From Lachnospiraceae bacterium UBA7093 (lineage in GTDB: Bacteria; Bacillota; Clostridia; Lachnospirales; Lachnospiraceae), in the NCBI GenBank assembly GCA_002492465.1, contig DKYT01000065.1, positions 2,845 to 49,920 on the forward strand: a DNA stretch of 47,076 bases. Reading direction: 5' to 3'. The stretch's first letter is position 1. Each line of letters begins with the position of its first letter. The notes below the pieces were generated by a model. That model saw nothing but the letters and a program-made list of their open reading frames with translations. It had not been told where the DNA came from and did not search any database. The position numbers and the translations under genes were made by a program. This document shows positions 23,191 through 30,861 of the stretch, piece after piece.

Positions 23191-23501
23191 TTGATGTTGG
23201 GAAAACGGCTATTTTGTTAAACGGCTTTAGTAAAAATGAGGCGGAGGATATACGGCGCTGCCTGTCTGCGTTATATATGGTACGGGTTGGAGAACAGCCG
23301 TTAGACAGGGATTTTGGGCTTGATCAGTCTTTTGTGGATCAGCCCTTAAATATTGCCAAGAATCTGCTTGCGTTGGAGGTGATCAAAAAGACAAAGCGGT
23401 ATGAAAAGCGGGTGGAGGTGGAAAAGATTGATTTTAAATTTGACGAAGAGGGGCAGATGATACCTGTGGTGTATGTAAAGAAAAGAGGTGATTTGACGTG
23501 A
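23187..23501 (+). CDS. Baseplate wedge protein, gpW/gp25-like
   Basis: A 104-residue protein of the gpW/gp25 baseplate family. The hallmark region is EDIRRCLSALYMVRVGEQPLDRDFGLDQSF, with the conserved RDFG segment, near residues 20-50. gp25-like proteins are the lysozyme-free wedge subunits that anchor sheath to baseplate. Overlaps both neighbours by four bases. Confidence 0.88.
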   Translation: MIDVGKTAILLNGFSKNEAEDIRRCLSALYMVRVGEQPLDRDFGLDQSFVDQPLNIAKNLLALEVIKKTKRYEKRVEVEKIDFKFDEEGQMIPVVYVKKRGDLT

Positions 23502-24652
23502 GTGTAAAAAAAACGCTTTCCGATTATCCGGAAATCAGTTTTATAGACGGTATATCCCTTGAGGGGATCCAGAAGTTTTATTTAAATGCTATGGAGGAAA
23601 GATATGAAGAACTGACGGGAAGAGATCTTGTTATGCATGATGCGGATCCGGTGCGGCTGATCGCATATGCAGATTGTCTTCTGTTGTACCAGATCGCCCA
23701 ATATGCAGACCGTGCCGGAAAAATGTCTCTGCTAAAATACAGTTTTGGAGATTATTTGGAAAATATAGGCGCTTTGAAGGGAGTATACCGCATGGAAGGT
23801 GCCAAAGCAAGGGTAAGGATGCGCTTTTCTCTTTCGGCGCAACGGGCAAATATCACAGTGATTCCGACAGGAACAAGGGTAACGGCGGGCGATGGGAAGT
23901 ATTTTGAAACGTTGGATATGCTGGAGATCCCGGCAGGCGGTATGGAAGGTGAGGTAAATGCCATATGTAAAGAGATCGGCATAAAAGGAAACGGTTATAA
24001 AGCAGGGGATTTAAAAACGCTGGTGGATCCGGTTCCTTATATTGATACGGTGGAAAACGTAACTGTATCGGAAGGGGGAGCTGATCTTGAGAGTGATGAA
24101 AGCCTTGCGGAACGTATTTTCCTTGCTCCTTCGTCATGGTCCACCGCTGGACCGGATGATGCATACCAATATTGGGTCAGGACTTTTGACACGGCAATTA
24201 CAGATGTCCATGTAGGTTCCCCGGAACCGGGGATCGTGGAGATCTGTTTTATTTTGCAGAATGGTCAGCTCCCGGAAGATGTTATGATCGAGGAGCTGCA
24301 GGAGTATTTGCAAAACGAAGGTATCAGACCGTTAACGGATCAGGTGGTTGTAAAGGCGCCGGATGTACAGGAATACGGAATTGACGTGACCTATTATATC
24401 AATAAGAGTGACCGCATCAAAACATCGGCGATCCGGGAGCAGGTTAATAGTGCGATAGATCATTATATTTTATGGCAGAAGGAAAAGATAGGCAGGGACA
24501 TCAATCCTGACCAGCTGCGGAAAATGATTGTTTCAGCCGGCGCAAAACGGGTAGAAGTCCGAAGTCCGGTCTATTTGCGTGTGGCAAGTGATGCCATTAG
24601 TGTGTTAAATGGGGATCCGGTAGTGACATATGGGGGGATTGAGGATGATTAA
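23498..24652 (+). CDS. Baseplate J-like protein (gpJ)
   Basis: A 384-residue baseplate edge protein. It has LIAYADCLLLYQIAQYADRAGKMSLLKYSFGDYLENIGALKGVYR near residues 50-100 (typical gpJ-like segment), TVIPTGTRVTAGDGKYFETLDMLEIPAGG in the middle, and SDESLAERIFLAPSSWSTAGPDDAYQYWVRTFDT around residue 200. The C-terminus has GRDINPDQLRKMIVSAGAKRVEV. It lies between the gpW- and gpI-like genes, the standard order. Confidence 0.93.
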   Translation: MSVKKTLSDYPEISFIDGISLEGIQKFYLNAMEERYEELTGRDLVMHDADPVRLIAYADCLLLYQIAQYADRAGKMSLLKYSFGDYLENIGALKGVYRMEGAKARVRMRFSLSAQRANITVIPTGTRVTAGDGKYFETLDMLEIPAGGMEGEVNAICKEIGIKGNGYKAGDLKTLVDPVPYIDTVENVTVSEGGADLESDESLAERIFLAPSSWSTAGPDDAYQYWVRTFDTAITDVHVGSPEPGIVEICFILQNGQLPEDVMIEELQEYLQNEGIRPLTDQVVVKAPDVQEYGIDVTYYINKSDRIKTSAIREQVNSAIDHYILWQKEKIGRDINPDQLRKMIVSAGAKRVEVRSPVYLRVASDAISVLNGDPVVTYGGIEDD

Positions 24653-25397
24653 TTTACGGGAATGTACGACGTTGCAGATCATGCCGGAAATCTTAAGGAA
24701 GGATGCATATGTACAGGCGGCATCTTATGCATTGCAAAAAACAGCGGAGATGATTATGGAAAAGATTGACCATACCAGTGTTTATGCAGAGATTGACCGG
24801 ATGCCTGAAAAAATTGTTGATCTTGCCGCTGTGGAATTTAGATCAAAATATTATGGGTCTTGGATGTCAGCAAGTGAAAAGCGGGAAGCGGTGAAAAAAA
24901 CGTTGCCTTGGTATTGCAGGGCGGGGACACTGCTTACAGTGCAGGAACTTACTGATTTTGTTTTTCAGGATGCAAAGGTAGAAGAGTGGTTCCAATATGG
25001 ATCCAGTGCTTTTCTATTCCGGATCCTGATTCAAGTGATCAGTCAGGATATTTCCCTGGAAAAATATATGGAATTTTTACAGTCTCTTTATGAGGTTAAA
25101 AATACCAGGTCTCATCTGGAGGCGGTCATTTTTAAATATCACAAAGAGACGGAAGTAAAGGCGGTGGCAGCAGGTGGAATTGGTAATACCATTAAAGTCA
25201 AAGCAAGAACTGTAAAACGGATCCAGGCGGTATCAAAAGACCAAAATGTATCTGCATTATTCTTAAACCAGAACATACGGATTCGGGCAGATAACAGCAT
25301 AAAGGCAGATGAGGTATATCTGTTGTCGGGGGACGGAGTAAAAGAAAGGGTTTTGGATGAAAACGGATGCATAGTCAAAATAAAGGAAGGAGCATGA
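24645..25397 (+). CDS. Tail protein I-like (gpI)
   Basis: A 250-residue baseplate protein. YVQAASYALQKTAEMIMEKIDHTSVYAEIDRMPEKIVDLAAVEFRSKYYGSWMSASEKREAVKKTLPWYCRAGT (in part) followed by LTVQELTDFVFQDAKVEEWFQYG matches the gpI family. I place the start at ATG 24645 over the earlier in-frame ATG 24630, with GAGG just before it. The frame overlaps the previous stop by eight bases. Confidence 0.88.
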   Translation: MINLRECTTLQIMPEILRKDAYVQAASYALQKTAEMIMEKIDHTSVYAEIDRMPEKIVDLAAVEFRSKYYGSWMSASEKREAVKKTLPWYCRAGTLLTVQELTDFVFQDAKVEEWFQYGSSAFLFRILIQVISQDISLEKYMEFLQSLYEVKNTRSHLEAVIFKYHKETEVKAVAAGGIGNTIKVKARTVKRIQAVSKDQNVSALFLNQNIRIRADNSIKADEVYLLSGDGVKERVLDENGCIVKIKEGA

Positions 25398-25990
25398 GGA
25401 TGTCAGAGGTTTATACGGAAAACACAGAGCGGATGTACGAGGCAGTGGTGACGGACCTAGGCAATGAATTAATGATGAATGCCGTTGCCAATGGTCAGAA
25501 GGTGGCAATCACAGAGTTTGCAGTAGGGGATGGAGGGGGAGAGTATTACAAGCCCACCACGGATATGACGGCGCTCAGGAATGAGCAGTGGAGGGGATCC
25601 ATTAATTCCTGTGAAATCAGCAGCGAGGCGGCAAATGTATTGATCGTATCGGCTGTATGCCCCGGGACGGCAGGGGGCTTTACAATCCGGGAAATGGGGG
25701 TATTTGACGCGGAGGGGCATATGATAGCCATATGCAACTGTCCGGCGACGCCCAAGGTGGAGATCACGGACGGGGTAGTCAATGAGATGCGCCTGGAGTT
25801 GGAGATTGCATTACTTAACGGCTATGCGGTGGAGCTTGTAATCGACCCTAATATAGTTACAGCAACTAAGGCAGATGTTGAAAAGGTGATGGAGCTGATC
25901 AGGGCAAATGGGCGCGTAACTATTGGCACAGCAAACGAACCAATGGAAGAAAACGAGATACGCCTTGTAGTTGCAAAGATGCCATATTAA
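25394..25990 (+). CDS. Tail collar/fibre-attachment protein
   Basis: A 198-residue protein of the phage tail-collar fibre type. MSEVYTENTERMYEAVVTDLG is followed by ANGQKVAITEFAVGDGGGEYYKPTTDMTALRNEQWRG and FTIREMGVFDAEGHMIAICNCP, a pattern found in the N-terminal domains of fibre proteins. The C-terminus has VVNEMRLELEIALLNG. ATG 25394 overlaps the previous stop (ATGA) and has AAGGAAGG before it. It probably links fibres to the baseplate. Confidence 0.85.
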   Translation: MRMSEVYTENTERMYEAVVTDLGNELMMNAVANGQKVAITEFAVGDGGGEYYKPTTDMTALRNEQWRGSINSCEISSEAANVLIVSAVCPGTAGGFTIREMGVFDAEGHMIAICNCPATPKVEITDGVVNEMRLELEIALLNGYAVELVIDPNIVTATKADVEKVMELIRANGRVTIGTANEPMEENEIRLVVAKMPY

Positions 25991-26003
25991 GGGGGGTGGG
26001 CAG

Positions 26004-27281
26004 ATGGATACAAAACAGCTGTATGCCGGGGGGAAGCCGTTTGAACCCCTCACAAATTTTGAGAAGCATGAAACTCCTGAAAAGATACAGGAGATGGATA
26101 CCCTGCTTAACCTGCTTGCGGATAAGGTGGCAAACCAGCTCCTGCAAAAGACCGATATTGCAGCCTGGGCGAAACAGCCACAGAAGCCCTCCTACAATGC
26201 AGCAGAGGTAGGTGCGGATGCATCAGGGAGCGCATCGGGGGCGCTTGCGGCGGCGAAGGAGTATGCAGACAGTACTTACATGCAGGCAACCGGGTATACT
26301 GATGCGGCAATCGCCGGGCTGATCAACGGTGCGCCCACTACCCTTGACACTCTGGGCGAAATTGCGGCGGCAATGCTGGAGCATGAAAATGTGGTGGATG
26401 CCTTAAATGCGGCAATAGGGTCAAAGGCGAGCGAGGCAGAGTACCAGGCACATGCCGGGAATGGGACGGTGCATGTTACCGCCAGCGATAAAGCGGCATT
26501 GGCGGAAGCTGTTTCCGGAGTGGAAGAGCTCAGGGCGTCTTTTCAGAATGGCTGCAGCGTAATTGCTGACAAGCTGACAGCCTGCGGAGCCGAGACAGTC
26601 AGCAATGCATCGCCGGAGGATATGGCGGAGGGGATCCAGCAGATCTATGACAGCAGGTACAGTGCCGGGGCTGGGGCGGCAAAGGTGGGCACGGCAACGA
26701 CAGATAAGGTAGTGACTGGATATACCTTTACCAATGCCCAGGGGATAGGGCAGGATGGCAGTATGCCAAATCACGGGGCTGTTAGCAAAGCCCTTGACTG
26801 CGGGGGCAGCTACACGATACCAAAGGGATACCATAATGGATCCGGCAAGGTGACAGCAAACACCCTTAAAAGCCAAACCCCTGCTACAGCAGCGGCGGCA
26901 AATATCACAAAGGGAAAAACGGCTTGGGTAAATGGGGTTAAGGTCACTGGCACCGGGGCAGACAATACAACCAATTATAATAATGGGTATGCTGCCGGTG
27001 TAGCGGCTGGTAAAGTGCAGAGTGTAACAGTAAAAAGAGTCAGTTGGAAGCCATACGATGGTAATGTACTCTCCTATACTGTTAATGTTGGGGCTGGGCG
27101 TGAGCTATATAAAACATTGTTTCCGGTATACCGGCAAGGAGGTCAGGTACAAGGCGGGGTTGATTCTGAATTTACTATTTCCTATAGCTATAATGCTACG
27201 ACTGGGATATTAACAATTTCTGTACCAAATAAATATACGACTGGAAATACTCAGGTTTTTGATATCTATATTATTAGTTAA
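26004..27281 (+). CDS. Tail fibre protein
   Basis: A 425-residue protein. An N-terminal helical region leads to GLINGAPTTLDTLGEIAAAMLEHENVVDALN, a common fibre segment. A module FQNGCSVIADKLTACGAETVSNASPEDMAEGIQQIYDSRY (in part) is shared with the next gene. Gly-rich units (GKTAWVNGVKVTGTGADNTTNYNNGYAAGV) precede a beta-rich C-terminal domain (residues about 330-425) that may bind the host surface. Start at ATG 26004 after GGGGGG. Confidence 0.85.
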   Translation: MDTKQLYAGGKPFEPLTNFEKHETPEKIQEMDTLLNLLADKVANQLLQKTDIAAWAKQPQKPSYNAAEVGADASGSASGALAAAKEYADSTYMQATGYTDAAIAGLINGAPTTLDTLGEIAAAMLEHENVVDALNAAIGSKASEAEYQAHAGNGTVHVTASDKAALAEAVSGVEELRASFQNGCSVIADKLTACGAETVSNASPEDMAEGIQQIYDSRYSAGAGAAKVGTATTDKVVTGYTFTNAQGIGQDGSMPNHGAVSKALDCGGSYTIPKGYHNGSGKVTANTLKSQTPATAAAANITKGKTAWVNGVKVTGTGADNTTNYNNGYAAGVAAGKVQSVTVKRVSWKPYDGNVLSYTVNVGAGRELYKTLFPVYRQGGQVQGGVDSEFTISYSYNATTGILTISVPNKYTTGNTQVFDIYIIS

Positions 27282-27326
27282 TGCAGACAGATGGTTAAGT
27301 ATATTTCTTTAAAACGGGAGGAAAAA

Positions 27327-28007
27327 ATGGATAAGTATGCAATTAAAGAAATGATGCAGAAAGAAGAAGGGAAGGTCTACTGTTTCCCTTTAGGTGTCGA
27401 AGCGGAAAACGTTGAAACAGACCAAAATAGACAGTTTGTTTCAGAGGAAGAAAAAGAGAAAATAGGGGAAATAGACGGTATTAAGCGGGCTTTTACGGAT
27501 GGTTGTAACACTATTGTTGCTGGGTGTACAACCTATGGAGCCACTCCAGCAAGCAACAGCCCGTCAGATATAGTAGATGCAATTGGGTTAATATATCAAA
27601 ACCGTTATAACACTGGATACAGCGCAGGTTACGGCAAAGGACTTGAAGACGGTGTTGACCAGATGGCGGTCAAGACAGGAAATTATACATGGACTTTCAG
27701 CGGAAATAAATATAATCAGGGAGGAAAGTATTTAAATATAATCGGTCCTGACAATAGTTTATCCTATGACACCGGCGAAGCGCATCTTATTGCCTGTGCA
27801 ATTACGGAAACAGAAAATCTATATTTCTTTGGTTATGATGAGGCGAACAAGAATTACTTTGCACCAGGGCAGGTAACTACGTCTGTAGATGCATCTGGAA
27901 AGATTTACATTAATGTACCATCGGGAATGAGAATCACAAACTATCACGGCACAGGCGAGGAAGACTATGGGACAACTACTATTACGGTTACATATTATTA
28001 CTATTGA
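27327..28007 (+). CDS. Second tail fibre-like protein
   Basis: A 226-residue protein. Residues about 50-100 repeat the module of the preceding fibre (FTDGCNTIVAGCTTYGATPASNSPSDIVDAIGLIYQNRY). The remainder is beta-rich and ends in a Tyr run (TYYYY). Start at ATG 27327 after GGGAGG. It may be an accessory fibre or adhesin tip, alternative to or cooperating with the first fibre. Confidence 0.7.
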   Translation: MDKYAIKEMMQKEEGKVYCFPLGVEAENVETDQNRQFVSEEEKEKIGEIDGIKRAFTDGCNTIVAGCTTYGATPASNSPSDIVDAIGLIYQNRYNTGYSAGYGKGLEDGVDQMAVKTGNYTWTFSGNKYNQGGKYLNIIGPDNSLSYDTGEAHLIACAITETENLYFFGYDEANKNYFAPGQVTTSVDASGKIYINVPSGMRITNYHGTGEEDYGTTTITVTYYYY

Positions 28008-28055
28008 TTTGCGTGGCACTCTTAAAAACGCATGAAAGAAGGAGGTGAGAGATAT

Positions 28056-28331
28056 ATGGAAGCGATCATTACAGGTGTGATTTCTGGTGTAGTAACGCTT
28101 ATAGTATGTTTGATCAATAATTGTTTTCAGCAGAGCAGGACAAAAAAAGAAAATGATAAAACAATTGCGTTGATTGATTATAAGCTTACAGAACTGACAG
28201 ACCGGGTGAATAAGCACAACAATGTGATTGAGCGTATGTACAACCTAGAGCAGCAGACAGCAGTGCAGGAGAAAGAGCTTGAGGTTGCAAATCACAGAAT
28301 AAAAGATCTGGAGGCAAAAACGGTGGGATGA
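28056..28331 (+). CDS. Small membrane coiled-coil protein, XhlA-like
   Basis: A 91-residue protein. A hydrophobic N-terminal segment (IITGVISGVVTLIVCLI) is followed by a long coiled coil (QQSRTKKENDKTIALIDYKLTELTDRVNKHNNVIERMYNLEQQ in part). This layout is common in Firmicutes lysis cassettes and resembles XhlA-type proteins, although XhlA has its membrane segment at the C-terminus. GGAGGTGA at 28041-28048 sets the start at 28056; the longer frame from 28032 would contain it. Confidence 0.7.
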   Translation: MEAIITGVISGVVTLIVCLINNCFQQSRTKKENDKTIALIDYKLTELTDRVNKHNNVIERMYNLEQQTAVQEKELEVANHRIKDLEAKTVG

Positions 28332-28332
28332 T

Positions 28333-28608
28333 ATGGAAAAATTATTGCTGAGCAGGGGCTTTTCAGACAAACTGTATTATTACAATTTCAGGGCTGTATG
28401 GATTTTTGTGGGTGCTTGTTTTGCCCTAAATGCTTTAAGTGGAGTTCTAGGGATTGCAGATCTTGCGGTTATTACATATGGGATTCCGGCAGCTTTTGCG
28501 GAATTGGGAATGCATACAGGGTTTATTATATGGAAAGCAAAAACGGAGAATTGCAGGAAAAACAAAGATTATTCAAAATTAACAGAATTGGAGGAAATTG
28601 AATTATGA
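28333..28608 (+). CDS. Small two-helix membrane protein of the lysis module
   Basis: A 91-residue protein. Two hydrophobic segments (VWIFVGACFALNALSGVLGIADLAVI and YGIPAAFAELGMHTGFIIWKA) with a charged tail give a hairpin membrane topology, as in small holins. It starts one base after the preceding stop and overlaps the next gene. I do not recognise a named family. Confidence 0.65.
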   Translation: MEKLLLSRGFSDKLYYYNFRAVWIFVGACFALNALSGVLGIADLAVITYGIPAAFAELGMHTGFIIWKAKTENCRKNKDYSKLTELEEIEL

Positions 28609-29018
28609 AAATTATGAATTGGATGGTTGAAAATTGGTTTTTGGTAGTAGCGCTTGTAGCAGGAGCAAGCGTGGCGGTATGGGCTGTATGCAGGTTCTCG
28701 GGACTTCCGACTGAAAAGCAGAAGGAAAAAATCAAAGAGTGGCTTGTCTGGGCATGTATTGAAGCAGAACGTGAGCTTCAGAGTGGCACAGGACAGCTTA
28801 AATTAAGGCGGGTATACGATGCGTTTTGTACGGTACCTGCCTTTTCTGCGGCGGCTAAGCTGATTTCCTTCGATACTTTTTCGGAATGGGTGAAGGACGC
28901 ATTGATTGAAGCGAAAAAGATGCTGGCTAAGAATCAGAACTTGGCATTATATGTATATGGAGAAAAAACTTATGAGGAGATTGATAAACTTAGAAAGCAG
29001 CTTGAAGTTGAAAAGTGA
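28605..29018 (+). CDS. Holin (LLH family-like)
   Basis: A 137-residue protein. One N-terminal membrane segment (WFLVVALVAGASVAVWAV) is followed by a long amphipathic region that includes KIKEWLVWACIEAERELQSGTGQLKLRRVYDAF, the pattern of LLH-type phage holins. Holins make membrane lesions that release the endolysin. It overlaps the previous gene by four bases and precedes the endolysin by one small gene. Confidence 0.8.
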   Translation: MKIMNWMVENWFLVVALVAGASVAVWAVCRFSGLPTEKQKEKIKEWLVWACIEAERELQSGTGQLKLRRVYDAFCTVPAFSAAAKLISFDTFSEWVKDALIEAKKMLAKNQNLALYVYGEKTYEEIDKLRKQLEVEK

Positions 29019-29049
29019 TGCTGCTATACAGAAAAGAAAGGGATGGAAA

Positions 29050-29214
29050 TTGAAAGAAATCCTATGTATTATCGCAGCTGTTTTTACCGCCGTCAGCATT
29101 CCGGTGTTGATGGCGGTATTTCTATATAATTATGCATCCCTTTATCAAAGTGGTGAAATGGGAGGCGCCCGGGAGTCGGTCAATGAAGAAACTATGATAC
29201 AGGAAGGGTATTGA
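29050..29214 (+). CDS. Small membrane protein between holin and endolysin
   Basis: A 54-residue protein from TTG 29050. One hydrophobic segment (ILCIIAAVFTAVSIPVLMAVFLYNYA) and a short acidic tail. AAAGGG about six bases upstream supports the TTG; the open frame extends further left across the holin gene. Likely a lysis accessory or antiholin, by position only. Confidence 0.5.
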   Translation: MKEILCIIAAVFTAVSIPVLMAVFLYNYASLYQSGEMGGARESVNEETMIQEGY

Positions 29215-29229
29215 GAAAGGAGAAATGAA

Positions 29230-30015
29230 ATGGCAACACAGGAACAAATTAAAAAATTTATCAGCCAGATTGCCCCGATTTTGCAGGCAGAGGCAAAAAA
29301 AAGAGGATATAAAGTGGTTTCCCCTGCAATTGCACAGGCACTGCAGGAGTCATTGTCAAGTAAAAATGCAAGCGGCATCAGCCTACTTGCGGAAAAGTAT
29401 CATAATTACCACGGAATGAAATGCGGGAAGTATTGGTTAAGCCAAGGGAAACCTTCGGTGTCCCTTAAAACCGGGGAAGAATATAAAATTGGGACAATTA
29501 CACAGATTACAGATTACTTCAGGGTGTTTCCAGATATGGAGGCAGGACTGAAAGGATATTATGAATTTTTATCGATGCAGCGGTATGCAGCAGTGGCAAA
29601 GGCTGAGACGCCGGAAGAGTATATGAATGCGATTAAGGCGGCGGGATATTGCACAAGCAGTACATATATCAAAAATTGTCTCTCGAAAATCAGTAAGTAT
29701 AATCTTACCCAGTATGACCAAGGGATGGATGGCACAGGATCCAAAGGGGCGTTATATACAATTGGAAGAAATTATACTTTGCAATCAGATATGTATGTCA
29801 GGGAAAGCCCCGGAGGGAAGAAAAAGCTTTTTTCAAATTTAACAGCAGATGCAAAGAAGCATGGAAAGCAGGATACAGAAGGATATGGAATTTTGAAAAA
29901 AGGGACGGTTGTCACATGCAAAACGACTCAAAGTTATAACGGGGGAATATGGATGGAGATTCCATCCGGATGTGTGTGTGCTGTTAGCCGGACGGGAAAA
30001 ATATATATTAAATAG
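29230..30015 (+). CDS. Endolysin: glucosaminidase with SH3-like domain
   Basis: A 261-residue cell-wall hydrolase. The N-terminal GH73-like glucosaminidase domain (residues about 5-165) has the likely catalytic Glu40 in IAQALQESLSSKN, then NYHGMKCG and GYYEFLSMQRY, and a late AGYCTSSTYI. A C-terminal SH3-like region (about 185-260) has MYVRESPGG and WMEIPSGCVCAV. It has no signal peptide, so it needs the holin for release. It ends at a strong terminator. Confidence 0.92.
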   Translation: MATQEQIKKFISQIAPILQAEAKKRGYKVVSPAIAQALQESLSSKNASGISLLAEKYHNYHGMKCGKYWLSQGKPSVSLKTGEEYKIGTITQITDYFRVFPDMEAGLKGYYEFLSMQRYAAVAKAETPEEYMNAIKAAGYCTSSTYIKNCLSKISKYNLTQYDQGMDGTGSKGALYTIGRNYTLQSDMYVRESPGGKKKLFSNLTADAKKHGKQDTEGYGILKKGTVVTCKTTQSYNGGIWMEIPSGCVCAVSRTGKIYIK

Positions 30016-30021
30016 CAGGAA

Positions 30022-30048
30022 GCCTCGGAGAGATCCGGGGCTTTTTTG
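30022..30048 (+). terminator. Terminator at the end of the prophage late operon
   Basis: GCCTCGGA (30022-30029) pairs with TCCGGGGC (30034-30041), with one G-U pair and a GAGA loop, followed by six Ts. It closes the structural and lysis operon. Confidence 0.85.
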
Positions 30049-30051
30049 TTG

Positions 30052-30109
30052 TGGTAAAATTACCAATATTATCCAGTGAAAAGAACTATAGTGCATGGTA
30101 ATATATTAC
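30052..30109. promoter_or_regulatory. Two palindromes sharing a TGGTAA half-site, before the response regulator
   Basis: TGGTAAAATTACCA (30052-30065) is a palindrome with an AA centre. GTAATATATTAC (30098-30109) is a perfect 12-bp palindrome preceded by TG. Their centres are 45 bp apart. The second abuts the GGAGGTGAGG ribosome binding site of the response regulator, and a TATTAT -10-like element lies between them (30067-30072). They look like autoregulatory operator sites. Confidence 0.45.
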
Positions 30110-30122
30110 TGGAGGTGAGGAA

Positions 30123-30857
30123 ATGTTACAGGTGATAGCATGTGATGATAGCAGGGATTTTCTAAAATTGTTGGTAACTATTCTAGGAGAATATGAAGAA
30201 GTATATAACTATGAACTAAAGGAATTTCAGGACGGCAAAGAATTGCTTGAATATTGCAAAACTAACCCGTTTGACATAGTTTATATGGATATAGAGATCG
30301 GAACCAGCAATGGCATGGATCTTGCGAGGACGCTTAAAAAGATCAATCCGAAATCATTGACAATATACATATCAGCATACGATACATATTATGTGAGAAT
30401 GGCAAATGCGGAACCTTTTAGGTTTATTTTAAAAAATCTGCAAGATATATACAAATTTAAGCTGGAACTGGTAGACACATTGGACGCTGCATATAGGAGG
30501 GTCAAGGGGAAAGATATATGGACATATTTTTACAAAAACGAACAATACAAGATTGAGTTTAATAAAATTAAGTATTTCTTTTCGTTTGCCAGAAAAGTAT
30601 ATATAATTAGCACGGAAGAACTGGAGCAGGATTTCTTTTATGGAAAGATAGATGATATTCAGGAAATTCTCGAGGAATCGGACGATAGGTTTGTTAGAAT
30701 AAACAATAGGACTATCGTTAATCTGACATTTACTAGGATGAAAGGGCGAAAGAAAGCTGTCATTGGGAATAAGGAATTTACGGTATCACCTGAGTATAAA
30801 GAAAATTTTAAAGAAAGAGGATCTAAATATTGGGGGAGATACTGGAATATATTATAA
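30123..30857 (+). CDS. Orphan LytTR-type response regulator
   Basis: A 244-residue AgrA/LytR-type regulator. The REC domain has acidic residues at 8 and 9, the phosphoacceptor Asp56 (IVYMDIEIG), Ser84 and Lys104. The C-terminal LytTR domain (residues about 140-240) has KIKYFFSFARKVYIIST, DDRFVRINNRTIVNLTFTRM and VSPEYKENF. No histidine kinase is adjacent. It lies between the endolysin terminator and the prophage edge, so it is a phage-carried accessory (moron) gene. Its stop lies four bases from the end of the truncated GH18 gene. The target operon is unknown. Confidence 0.88.
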   Translation: MLQVIACDDSRDFLKLLVTILGEYEEVYNYELKEFQDGKELLEYCKTNPFDIVYMDIEIGTSNGMDLARTLKKINPKSLTIYISAYDTYYVRMANAEPFRFILKNLQDIYKFKLELVDTLDAAYRRVKGKDIWTYFYKNEQYKIEFNKIKYFFSFARKVYIISTEELEQDFFYGKIDDIQEILEESDDRFVRINNRTIVNLTFTRMKGRKKAVIGNKEFTVSPEYKENFKERGSKYWGRYWNIL

Positions 30858-30861
30858 TAAA

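Noticed and set aside
26004..28007. Diversity-generating retroelement at the tail fibres
   Set aside because: No reverse transcriptase gene or template repeat is seen nearby; the similarity between fibres is an ordinary diverged module.
30123..30857. Response regulator as a host gene outside the prophage
   Set aside because: It lies on the phage side of the point where the GH18 gene is broken, so it entered with the phage unless a later rearrangement occurred.
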